NCBI GenBank assembly: GCA_023430845.1
Contig: JAEYYJ010000219.1
Coordinates: 1-13,929 of the forward strand
DNA length: 13,929 nucleotides
From: Pseudomonadota bacterium
GTDB lineage: Bacteria > Pseudomonadota > Alphaproteobacteria > Rhizobiales > Hyphomicrobiaceae
Reading direction: 5' to 3'
The notes under the pieces are model-generated. The model saw only the letters and a list, made by a program, of their open reading frames with translations. It did no database searches and was not told where the DNA came from. Below, one piece after another: positions 1-7,330 of this stretch. Made by a program: the position numbers and the translations under genes. Numbering within the stretch: the first letter of the stretch is position 1; each line of letters opens with the position of its first letter.

Positions 1-5
1 GGACT

Positions 6-2111
6 GTGCTCATGCGCTCATGGTTGCGGGTTCTGATTGTCGCCGGCGTTGCAGGTGCCGCGGTTTATGCCGTCCTGGCGCTCACACCGACACGCTATGC
101 CGCCACGACCGTCATCCGCGTAACCGCCCCGGCCGCGTCCGATGCGGTGGCCACGCGAGTTGCCGCGCTGCAATCAAAGGAACTCGCCCGCAAGGTCGTC
201 GCCGACCTCGAATTGACGCGCGCGCCGGCCTTCAATGGCACGCACGCGGTGTATGACATCCATGGCTGGCTGGATCGCCTTTCGGGCCGCAGCGCTCAGC
301 GCGGATCGGGCTCGCGCGAGGAGCAGATTGCGGCCGCCATGATGCGCGGCCTGCAGGTCGCGCCAGGAAACGAGGACGGCAGCATCGCCATTCGCGTAAC
401 GGCACGTACGCCCGATCTCGCAGTGCGCATCGCCGATCGCCTCGTCGATCTGCACGATGCATCGCCCGAGCCGGCGCGCACTACAGAGCAGACCGGCGCG
501 CCCGATACGCGTGCGGCCGAGTTGCAGCGACTTGCGGCGGACATAGCGGCAATCGATGCGGAGATTGCGCGTCTCAAGAGCGTTGCCGATGGTTCGGCCG
601 ATGCGCAGCGGCGTCACGATCTCACGGAAGCCCTGAAGCAGGCCGAGCGCGAGCGCGCCGCCGCTTCGTCGCGCGCGAGCACGGCCCGCGGCTTCCTGGA
701 CAAGGGTACAGTCGAAGCCATCGCCGAGCTGCAGGCATCACCGTCCCTCCACCAGTTGATCGCGGAGCGCGTGCGCGTCGAGGTCCAAAAGAACGGTGCC
801 GAGCGCTCGCTGCCGGCCGACCATCCGCGCATTCGCGATCTTCGGGCACGTTTGAGCGAGCTGCGCTGGCAGATGTTCCGCGAAGCCACCGCCATCACCG
901 AAGGCCTCGAAGCGGAGGCAAAAACGGCGGCGGACCGGGAAGCGGAGGCGCGCGCACGCCTCGCAGGTGCCGATGCCCGCGCGGATACCTCCGGCCCTCC
1001 GATCGATACCGACCGCCTCACCGCCCTCGAAAGCGATGCCGCCGAGAAGCGGGCGGCACTCGCAAGCCTGACGGCCAGCCCGCTGACCACCGCGAGCGCG
1101 GCGCCGATCGTACGCCCGCGCGCCGACAGCGTCGTACGACTGGCCCCGAGTCAGGCCATCGCCATCCCGGCATTCCCATATAAGGCCCAGTACTCGCTCC
1201 TGACAGCGGTTACGGTCCTTATGATCGGCTTCGTTGCGGTCATCGTGCGCACGCTGCTCGCGGGCAATCGCCGCTCGGTCGTCGAAGCGGGATTCGCCGA
1301 CATGGCCACGACAGCCCGTGATCGCGCCGATGTCGACCTCGGAGCCGGCTCTCTGAGGACGCAACCATTCGACGCCCGAGAGACCAATTTGCCGTTGGCT
1401 GCCGAAGCGGGCGCCGCGGACACCCCAATCCGCGCCGCCGCCACAGAGCTTCGCACCGCTGAGCCTGGGCAGTTCGTCATTCTCTCGACGACGAACGACA
1501 CGGCCCGCCATCTGGCTGGGCGAGCTATGGGCCGCAAGGGTTACCGCACGCTGCTGGTCGCCGATCGCATCGATGGTGCTGCGGAAGCGCGCGACATCAT
1601 CACGTCGCTCGCCACGGCGGGAAGACGCTCGGTGCTCGTAGACTGGGCGCGCGACGGCAAAGGCCTCGCGGCAAGCCTCGGTGTCCCGGCGCGGCCCGGC
1701 ATGTGCGATCTGCTCGACGGCCGCGCGAGCTTCGATGATGTCATCGTGCGGTTACCCGAGAGCGAGGCACACGTCATCGCCGCCGGCGCCCCGCCGACCC
1801 ATCCGGATCTGCCGCTGGATGCCGACTGGATCAACCTCGTGCTCGATGCGCTGGATGAAGCCTACGACCATATTGTCGTGGTGGCGCAGATCGATGAGGC
1901 AAGAGGCCTGTTCGAGACGATCGAGGGCCGTTTCGACGCCGGCATCGTGATGTCCGACCGTCGCGCCCAGGGCTCGACGATCAACGCCGGCCCCGGCGTG
2001 TTCCTCGGCTTCGAGGTGACCGAGATCTACATAGTGCAGATGGACCTCGCACAGCGTCGCGGTGCTGCCGCGCGGCGACTCAAGCGGCCCCGCCGTCAGG
2101 CTGCTGCCTGA
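6..2111 (+). CDS. Wzz/GumC/ExoP-like polysaccharide co-polymerase with degenerate kinase-like C-terminal domain (5' end possibly truncated)
   Basis: Inner-membrane protein of the chain-length determinant type, expected to control polymerisation and export of an exopolysaccharide or capsule. Seen: a first membrane segment at residues 8-26, followed by the typical RYAAT start of a periplasmic Wzz domain; helical, Ala/Glu/Arg-rich coiled-coil stretches at about 165-225 and 275-355; a proline-containing segment before the second membrane helix at about 396-418; then a cytoplasmic domain from about 485 to 650. That domain resembles a BY-kinase (SVLVDW, then PARPGMCDLLDGRASFDDVI), but the P-loop position reads DGAAEARD and the usual DTPP-type strand reads VVAQID, so nucleotide binding looks lost. 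The C-terminus is basic, without a tyrosine cluster. The start is uncertain: GTG at 6 and ATG at 12 both lack a visible ribosome site, the frame is open to the window edge, and family members usually have residues ahead of the first helix. Family call is firm; substrate unknown. Confidence 0.82.
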   Translation: MLMRSWLRVLIVAGVAGAAVYAVLALTPTRYAATTVIRVTAPAASDAVATRVAALQSKELARKVVADLELTRAPAFNGTHAVYDIHGWLDRLSGRSAQRGSGSREEQIAAAMMRGLQVAPGNEDGSIAIRVTARTPDLAVRIADRLVDLHDASPEPARTTEQTGAPDTRAAELQRLAADIAAIDAEIARLKSVADGSADAQRRHDLTEALKQAERERAAASSRASTARGFLDKGTVEAIAELQASPSLHQLIAERVRVEVQKNGAERSLPADHPRIRDLRARLSELRWQMFREATAITEGLEAEAKTAADREAEARARLAGADARADTSGPPIDTDRLTALESDAAEKRAALASLTASPLTTASAAPIVRPRADSVVRLAPSQAIAIPAFPYKAQYSLLTAVTVLMIGFVAVIVRTLLAGNRRSVVEAGFADMATTARDRADVDLGAGSLRTQPFDARETNLPLAAEAGAADTPIRAAATELRTAEPGQFVILSTTNDTARHLAGRAMGRKGYRTLLVADRIDGAAEARDIITSLATAGRRSVLVDWARDGKGLAASLGVPARPGMCDLLDGRASFDDVIVRLPESEAHVIAAGAPPTHPDLPLDADWINLVLDALDEAYDHIVVVAQIDEARGLFETIEGRFDAGIVMSDRRAQGSTINAGPGVFLGFEVTEIYIVQMDLAQRRGAAARRLKRPRRQAAA

Positions 2112-2129
2112 CGGCCGATCCGTCCGTCC

Positions 2130-4403
2130 TCAGTTTCCGAAGATCCCCGAGAAAAAGTCGTTGCCGCCACCACCACGGCGACCACGTGGCGGCGGGCCCC
2201 AGCCCCAACCGCCCCAACCACCGCTGTACTCTTCGCGGCGCGGCCGCGGCGGCGCATTGGCAAGCTCCCTGACCTTGCGATCGAGTGCCGCTGCCGGATC
2301 GGTGCGCGCGACGGCCGCCACGCTCTGGCCATCGAGCAGCACCGCCTGAATGCGGCGATCGTGTCCGTAGACATCCGCGTAGCTCGCTACCTTGCCGTGC
2401 TCGTCGGCAACAAGGGTGAAGTACGTGTTGTGCACCGGAACGCGGCGATTGAGGTCGACGCGATTGACCTGCGGCGCATTCGGCCTCAGCCGCTCGGTGA
2501 TGTCCGTCATGCTCCAGCTGCGATCTTGCGAGAAGATCACCTCGGCAAACCGCACCGGATTGCGCACACGGATGCACCCGAAGCTGTAGGCGCGCGCCGA
2601 CGTGTCGAAGAGATTCTTCGTTGGCGTATCGTGCATGTAGACGTCATGCTTGTTCGGGAACATGAACTTGAGCTGACCGAGCGGATTCGCGGGACCTGGA
2701 TCCTGGATGATGGACACGCGGCGGATATCCGTGCGCTCCCAATCGATCTCGTAGGGGCGCACCGTACGGTTGCCGTTGACGATGCGCATATTCCGACGCC
2801 TCAAGATCGAGTCGTCGCCCGCTTGCAGCGACGGCAGCAGGTCCTGCACCTTGATCGTTCCCGGCACACCCCAATCGGGATGGAAAACGACGAACTGCAT
2901 GGCGTCCGAGAAGACCGGCGTCTGGTTCGTCGGCTTGCCGATGATGATGCGTTCCTGGAATACGACGTTGCCGCCCCGGATCACGCGCGTCTGGTACTCG
3001 GGAAGATTGTTCCAGACGTACGTGGCGCCGAGCTCCTCGGGCATCCAGCGCCAGCGCTCGAGATTGACGAGATATTGCTTCAGCGTCGGCTGACGGCTCT
3101 GCGCCTGCTGCGTCTTGCGGCTCAGGCTCTGCCGGGTGGCGTTGGTGAGCGCAGGATGCGTGGCGCGCCGCACTGTCTTGCCGCTGCGCCGGTCGCGGTA
3201 GGTGGGGCCGAGGAACTCGCGTACTGCGGCAGCGACGTCCTCATCGTAGAGGTCCGCGTCATCGGCATTGTCGGCTGGCACTTCTAGGCGTCGGCGTACA
3301 AGCTCGACGTGCTCGTGACGGTCGCCCAGGCGCACCACGGGACCATTCGGAATGGTGACCTCGCGCGGATCCTCCTGCTCCTGGGCCTGCATCTTGTCGG
3401 CGCGCACCTTCAGATACGCCTGCCGCAGCAGCTCGAACTGGCGATGCTGGGGATGGAGCTTCTGCAGGGCAATCGACGGATCGCTGGTGGTCGCGAACTG
3501 CTCGAGGAGTGCCTTCGCGTCGAGCGGGCGCGGCGACTGGTCGAGCCATTTGCTGAGCTGCACCGGATCGACGCGGCCGCCGCGGGCGTGCCAGGCGTAG
3601 GTCACGAGAGCGTTCGTCAGCTTGAGCTCGGCGGCGGCCAGAACGTCGGGCGCAGCGCCGCCCGCAGGCAGACCGCTTACATCGAAGTCCTTGGGATCGA
3701 GACCCCACTCGTCGGCGCGGCCCATCTCGGCGACGAGCGCCTGGGCAGCCGTGCTGAGACCGCTGTCCGTGGTCCATACAGGGAGGCCCGCGCGGGCGGC
3801 ATAGAATGCGGTGATCGCCTCGTGCCACTCGCGCTCTTGGGTCTGGCGCGCGGACGGCTGGTTGCTTTCCAGCGCGGCAAGCAGGGCGGCATTGAGCGGC
3901 GATGGCGGCGGCGGCTCGACCGGAGCGGCGACTGCCGGCGGGGCCGCGGGCGCAGGGTCGGGCGTGGCTGTCTGGGGCACGGACGTTGCCGGGCCGGCCG
4001 GAGCAGCCGGCTCGGTTGCCTGCGGGGCGGGCGTCGCCGTGTCCTGAGAGGCGGCGGGTGCGGCTGGGGGCTCACTGGCGGCCGGAGGTGCTTCGTCCGC
4101 CGGTTTCGCACCGGGGATCGACGAGGTCTCGATTGGGTTGCTCGCAGACGCCGCCGGACTCGCGACAGCCGGCGTATCGGAGGCGGTCTCGGCAGCTTCG
4201 CCCGAAGCGGGTGCTGGCGCCGCTCCCGGCGCTACATTGGTCTCGCCCTCGGCGCGCGGCGCTGAGGCCAGTTCCGCGGGATTGGCGACCGGTGGCATCC
4301 GCTCCGCCGCCTGCCCGGCTGCGGGCGTCGTATCTTGAGCAAGGGCTGGGGGCACCGCGGCGAGTGCAAGGGTAGAGAGAAGACATAGAGCAGCACGCCG
4401 CAT
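2130..4403 (-). CDS. Exported YcbB-type L,D-transpeptidase (YkuD domain)
   Basis: Periplasmic enzyme expected to form 3-3 cross-links in peptidoglycan or attach proteins to it. The chosen ATG at 4403 gives 757 residues and an immediate signal peptide (MRRAALCLLSTLALAAVPPA, cleavage near Ala22-Gln23). It has an AAAGAGG ribosome site 9 nt upstream; an in-frame extension to 4466 would put 21 unlikely residues ahead of the signal. Order: signal peptide; Ala/Pro-rich linker about 24-168; L,D-transpeptidase scaffold domain about 170-345; peptidoglycan-binding-like repeat about 355-428; YkuD catalytic domain about 445-625. The catalytic pair is visible as HDTP (His591) and SFGCIRV (Cys610), with Phe where many YkuD proteins have His in SHGC. 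The C-terminus is Gly/Trp/Arg-rich (about 726-757) and ends DFFSGIFGN. It converges on the polysaccharide gene and diverges from the acyl-CoA synthetase. Family confident; the exact reaction is inferred. Confidence 0.93.
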   Translation of the reverse strand: MRRAALCLLSTLALAAVPPALAQDTTPAAGQAAERMPPVANPAELASAPRAEGETNVAPGAAPAPASGEAAETASDTPAVASPAASASNPIETSSIPGAKPADEAPPAASEPPAAPAASQDTATPAPQATEPAAPAGPATSVPQTATPDPAPAAPPAVAAPVEPPPPSPLNAALLAALESNQPSARQTQEREWHEAITAFYAARAGLPVWTTDSGLSTAAQALVAEMGRADEWGLDPKDFDVSGLPAGGAAPDVLAAAELKLTNALVTYAWHARGGRVDPVQLSKWLDQSPRPLDAKALLEQFATTSDPSIALQKLHPQHRQFELLRQAYLKVRADKMQAQEQEDPREVTIPNGPVVRLGDRHEHVELVRRRLEVPADNADDADLYDEDVAAAVREFLGPTYRDRRSGKTVRRATHPALTNATRQSLSRKTQQAQSRQPTLKQYLVNLERWRWMPEELGATYVWNNLPEYQTRVIRGGNVVFQERIIIGKPTNQTPVFSDAMQFVVFHPDWGVPGTIKVQDLLPSLQAGDDSILRRRNMRIVNGNRTVRPYEIDWERTDIRRVSIIQDPGPANPLGQLKFMFPNKHDVYMHDTPTKNLFDTSARAYSFGCIRVRNPVRFAEVIFSQDRSWSMTDITERLRPNAPQVNRVDLNRRVPVHNTYFTLVADEHGKVASYADVYGHDRRIQAVLLDGQSVAAVARTDPAAALDRKVRELANAPPRPRREEYSGGWGGWGWGPPPRGRRGGGGNDFFSGIFGN

Positions 4404-4412
4404 GGTAGATGG

Positions 4413-4419
4413 CCTCTTT
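4413..4419 (-). promoter_or_regulatory. Ribosome binding site of the L,D-transpeptidase gene
   Basis: On the minus strand AAAGAGG lies 9 nt before the ATG at 4403. It supports the signal-peptide start over the in-frame start 63 bp further upstream. Confidence 0.6.
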
Positions 4420-4480
4420 CGCTGTTCGGGGAATTGGGCCGGTCTGGCCGACGGATCAGCGCCCATCAGCCCACACCATA

Positions 4481-4496
4481 ATGCTTACGTCAGCAT
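4481..4496. promoter_or_regulatory. Candidate operator: 16-bp near-perfect palindrome
   Basis: The sequence ATGCTTACGTCAGCAT has 5-bp arms ATGCT/AGCAT around TACGTC and fails perfect symmetry at a single base pair (T opposite C). It lies 78 bp upstream of the transpeptidase ATG in the less GC-rich part of the divergent region. This is the position and shape of a dimeric regulator's binding site, but the regulator is unknown and it could be chance. Confidence 0.3.
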
Positions 4497-4777
4497 GACT
4501 GCTTCGGCACAGCATCGCAAGCCAAACCCTTATGTTCCAATCGATTGCGCCATATCTTTGGCAGATTTGCCTCCGTTGGGTGATTCGCTTTTGCAGCTTT
4601 CACCTAGATGTGAGACGGCTGCGCCTGACGCGTTGTACGGAGCAACGCATTGCACGATCCTGCCGTTGCATGTGAACGATCGATGCTGGCCTGAGCGGAG
4701 CGTTGCTCCGATCCTGGGGCTCGGATAGCCTCCGGCAAGGCCACCGCGGCGCCATTTTCGCAGCACGATCGAACCTC

Positions 4778-6406
4778 ATGTCCCAGAACCCATACGACGT
4801 CCATCTCGGCAAGACTCCGGCGAACTATCAGCCCCTGACGCCGCTCACCTTCCTCGAGCGCTCCGCGGCGGTTCATCCCGAGCACGTCGCCGTCATCCAT
4901 GGGCGCCAGCGCTTTACCTATGCCCAGCTCTACGAGCGCGCCCGCCGACTTGCCTCCGCGCTTGCCTGGCTCGGGATTGGCCCGGGCGACACCGTATCGG
5001 TCATGCTGCCGAATACGCCGCCGATGCTGGAGGCACACTTTGGCGTGCCCATGACGGGCGCCGTCCTGCATTCCATCAACACCCGCCTCGACGCCGCGAT
5101 CGTCGCCTTCCAGCTCGACCATGCCGAGTCGAAAGTCCTGATCTACGATCGCGAGTTCTCGGCGATCATTAAGGAGGCGATCGAGAAGTGCCGCGTGAAG
5201 CCGCGCCTCGTCGAGTATGACGATCCCGAGTTTCCGCAGGTCGGCGAGCGGCTGAGCCCCGTCGAGTACGAGGATTTCATCAAGCGCGGTTTCGCCGGAT
5301 ACAAGTGGCGGGTGCCAACCGACGAGTGGGACGCGATTTCGCTCAACTACACGTCCGGCACGACCGGCAACCCCAAGGGCGTCGTCTACCATCATCGTGG
5401 CGCGCACCTCATGTGCTACGCCAATATCGTTTCCGCGCAGATGAGCCGGCACTCCGTCTATCTCTGGACGCTGCCGATGTTCCACTGCAATGGCTGGTGC
5501 TTCCCGTGGACGATCACGGCCGCGGCGGGCACGCATGTCTGTCTCCGTTGGGTGCGCGCTGGCGCCATATTCGAGGCCATCGCCGAGCACAAGGTCACGC
5601 ATCTCTGCGGTGCGCCAATCGTCATGTCCTCGCTGCTCAATGCCACGGCGAACGAAGTGCGGCCGCTTCCGCATCGCGTGCAGTTCATCACGGCCGCCGC
5701 ACCGCCGCCCGAAGCGGTGCTTTCGCGCATGGAGCAGGCCGGATTCGATGTCACGCACGTCTACGGCCTCACCGAGACGTACGGTCCCGCCTCCGTCAAC
5801 GAGTGGAAGAGCGAATGGGACGTGCTCGATCCCTCGGCGCGCGCCCAGAAGAAGGCGCGCCAGGGCGTGCGCTATGCCGCGCTCGACGGGCTCACGGTGA
5901 TGAACCCCGAGACCATGGAGATCGTGCCGAGCGACGGCGAGACACTCGGCGAGGTCATGTTCCGCGGCAACATCGTCATGAAGGGCTATCTCAAGAACCC
6001 GCAGGCGACCGACGAAGCCTTTGCCGGCGGCTGGTTTCACTCGGGCGATCTCGGCGTGCTGCATCCGGACGGCTACATCCAGCTCAAGGATCGCTCGAAG
6101 GACATCATCATCTCAGGCGGCGAGAACATTTCATCGATCGAGGTCGAGGACGTGCTCTACAAGCATCCCTCGATCGCCGCCTGCGCCGTCGTTGCCAAAC
6201 CCGATGAGCGGTGGGGCGAGACGCCGTGCGCGTTCATCGAGCTGAAACCCGGCGCCGAGTTGCTCGCGTCGGACGTCATTGCCTGGTGCCGCGAGCATCT
6301 CGCGCACTACAAATGCCCGCGCCACGTGGTCTTTGCGGAAGTGCCGAAGACCTCGACGGGCAAGATCCAGAAATTCCGGCTGCGCGACATGGCGAAGGAG
6401 ATCTGA
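4778..6406 (+). CDS. AMP-forming acyl-CoA synthetase
   Basis: Cytoplasmic ANL-superfamily ligase that activates a carboxylic acid with ATP and joins it to CoA; 542 residues, normal for the family. Motifs seen in order: P-loop-like YTSGTTGNPKG at 191-201; MFHCNGW at 234-240 followed by WTITAAAGTHVCLR, a style shared by medium-chain and methylmercaptopropionate (DmdB-like) CoA ligases; YGLTETYGP at 329-337; GWFHSGDLG at 418-426; DRSKDIIISGGENISS at 438-453; and PKTSTGKIQ with the catalytic lysine at 529. The ATG at 4778 begins MSQNPYDVHL directly before the N-terminal domain. An in-frame TTG at 4703 would add 25 residues unlike the family, so I rejected it. No strong ribosome site is visible. 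The downstream SDR gene starts 88 bp later on the same strand, suggesting co-expression. Family is certain; the acid substrate cannot be read from the sequence. Confidence 0.94.
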   Translation: MSQNPYDVHLGKTPANYQPLTPLTFLERSAAVHPEHVAVIHGRQRFTYAQLYERARRLASALAWLGIGPGDTVSVMLPNTPPMLEAHFGVPMTGAVLHSINTRLDAAIVAFQLDHAESKVLIYDREFSAIIKEAIEKCRVKPRLVEYDDPEFPQVGERLSPVEYEDFIKRGFAGYKWRVPTDEWDAISLNYTSGTTGNPKGVVYHHRGAHLMCYANIVSAQMSRHSVYLWTLPMFHCNGWCFPWTITAAAGTHVCLRWVRAGAIFEAIAEHKVTHLCGAPIVMSSLLNATANEVRPLPHRVQFITAAAPPPEAVLSRMEQAGFDVTHVYGLTETYGPASVNEWKSEWDVLDPSARAQKKARQGVRYAALDGLTVMNPETMEIVPSDGETLGEVMFRGNIVMKGYLKNPQATDEAFAGGWFHSGDLGVLHPDGYIQLKDRSKDIIISGGENISSIEVEDVLYKHPSIAACAVVAKPDERWGETPCAFIELKPGAELLASDVIAWCREHLAHYKCPRHVVFAEVPKTSTGKIQKFRLRDMAKEI

Positions 6407-6444
6407 GCGCCGCTGACTTGCCGGCCTGAGAATTGAGTATCGCA

Positions 6445-6467
6445 CCGGGCACCGATCACGGGCCCGG
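6445..6467 (+). other. Inverted repeat between the acyl-CoA synthetase and SDR genes
   Basis: CCGGGC at 6445-6450 is complementary to GCCCGG at 6462-6467, with an 11-nt loop. It is a small GC stem without a following T-run, so it may be an RNA-stability or partial-termination element, or chance in GC-rich DNA. Confidence 0.2.
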
Positions 6468-6478
6468 CATTCGGACAT

Positions 6479-6486
6479 GGAAGGAG
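6479..6486 (+). promoter_or_regulatory. Ribosome binding site of the SDR gene
   Basis: GGAAGGAG ends 8 nt before the ATG at 6495. It overlaps the first codons of a possible upstream ATG at 6477, which shows that 6495 is the real start. Confidence 0.75.
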
Positions 6487-6494
6487 CATCCACT

Positions 6495-7280
6495 ATGCAG
6501 CTTGGAAAAGACATTGCCGCCGTGATCACGGGCGGCGCATCCGGTCTTGGCGCCGCAACAGCGCGCGCGCTCGCGGGCAAGGGCGTCAAGGTCGGGCTCC
6601 TCGATGTGAACGAATCCGCCGGCACAGCGCTCGCCAAGGAACTCGGCGGTACTTTCGCCAAGTGTGACGTCACCAGCGAGGCGGATGTGGATGCAGCACT
6701 CGCCGCTGTTCGCAAAGCCCACGGTCAGGAGCGCATTCTCGTCAATTGCGCCGGCATTGCCATCGGCCAGCGCACGGCACGCAAGGGCAAGGAGGGCGCG
6801 CCGCCCGTCCCGCATGATCTCGCAAGCTTCGCACGCGTGATCTCGATCAACCTGATCGGCTCGTTCCTCATGATGTCGCGGAGCTCAGCCGGGATGCTGA
6901 CACTCGATCCCGTAGGTCCTGACGGCGAGCGCGGCGTCATGATCAATACGTCCTCGGTCGCAGCCGAAGATGGCCAGATCGGGCAGGTGGCCTATGCGGC
7001 ATCGAAGGGCGGTGTGAAGTCCATGGTGCTGCCCGTTGCGCGTGATCTTGCACAGAGCGGCATCCGCGTCTGCGGTATCCTCCCGGGGCTCTTTCACACG
7101 CCGATGTTCGATGGTCTGCCGGAGGATGCACGCAACGCCCTCGCCGCATCCGTTCCCTTCCCCTCGCGCCTTGGCAGCGCGACGGAGTACGCGGCACTCG
7201 CGACGCATATCTGCGAGAACGTGATGCTCAACGGCGAGTGCATTCGTCTGGACGGCGCCATTCGTCTCGCGCCGCGCTGA
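6495..7280 (+). CDS. HSD10-like short-chain dehydrogenase (probable 3-hydroxyacyl-CoA dehydrogenase)
   Basis: NAD-dependent oxidoreductase of the classical short-chain dehydrogenase family; 261 residues. Seen: cofactor loop TGGASGLG at 12-19; NCAG at 84-87; Asn119 in INLIG; serine pair in NTSSVAAEDGQIGQ at 151-164; and the YAASK catalytic motif (Tyr167, Lys171). The run IRVCGILPGLFHTPMF, then VPFPSRLG near 220-227 and LNGECIRLDGAIRLAP at the end, match my knowledge of type II 3-hydroxyacyl-CoA dehydrogenase (HSD17B10), which oxidises 3-hydroxyacyl-CoA in beta-oxidation and branched-chain catabolism. The acyl-CoA synthetase upstream supports a role in acyl-CoA degradation. The start at 6495 is fixed by GGAAGGAG. 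Substrate length, and possible steroid or other alcohol activity, remain open. Confidence 0.93.
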   Translation: MQLGKDIAAVITGGASGLGAATARALAGKGVKVGLLDVNESAGTALAKELGGTFAKCDVTSEADVDAALAAVRKAHGQERILVNCAGIAIGQRTARKGKEGAPPVPHDLASFARVISINLIGSFLMMSRSSAGMLTLDPVGPDGERGVMINTSSVAAEDGQIGQVAYAASKGGVKSMVLPVARDLAQSGIRVCGILPGLFHTPMFDGLPEDARNALAASVPFPSRLGSATEYAALATHICENVMLNGECIRLDGAIRLAPR

Positions 7281-7299
7281 GCGCGCTGCAACCGCGCCC

Positions 7300-7330
7300 G
7301 TGATCCGGTCGTGTCACACTGCCGGATCAC
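7300..7330. terminator. Probable bidirectional terminator hairpin
   Basis: GTGATCCGG (7300-7308) and CCGGATCAC (7322-7330) form a perfect 9-bp stem, and the loop contains a further GTG/CAC pairing. It sits 19 bp past the SDR stop and overlaps the last codons and stop of the convergent ABC transporter gene. No T-tract follows on either strand, so intrinsic termination is uncertain; it may block transcription from both sides or protect 3' ends. Confidence 0.45.

Larger units (their letters stand above)
4404..4777. other. Divergent intergenic region between the L,D-transpeptidase and acyl-CoA synthetase genes
   Basis: This 374-bp stretch holds no convincing gene and must contain promoters for both flanking genes. 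Its centre (about 4480-4620) is less GC-rich than the coding DNA around it, as expected of a promoter. I see an imperfect palindrome at 4481-4496, a TCAC-N6-GTGA inverted repeat at 4600-4613, and hairpin-capable repeats at 4630-4648 and 4696-4710. I could not assign -35/-10 boxes with confidence in either direction. Short frames here are not supported by ribosome sites or recognisable protein. Confidence 0.6.

Noticed and set aside
2110..2128. Short GACGG/CCGTC stem between the convergent polysaccharide and transpeptidase genes as a terminator
   Set aside because: Only 5 bp, with no T-run and alternative pairings; too weak to call.
2361..3287. 308-codon plus-strand frame opposite the L,D-transpeptidase
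   Set aside because: It overlaps the catalytic YkuD domain of a convincing gene, has no ribosome site and no recognisable family.
4404..4777. sigma70-like -35/-10 boxes in the divergent region
   Set aside because: Several TTGGCA- and CATTAT-like hexamers exist, but none pairs at 16-18 bp spacing with a good partner.
4604..6064. 486-codon open frame on the minus strand opposite the acyl-CoA synthetase
   Set aside because: The plus strand encodes a complete, motif-rich synthetase. Long antisense frames are expected in GC-rich DNA with biased third positions, and no recognisable domain appears in this one.
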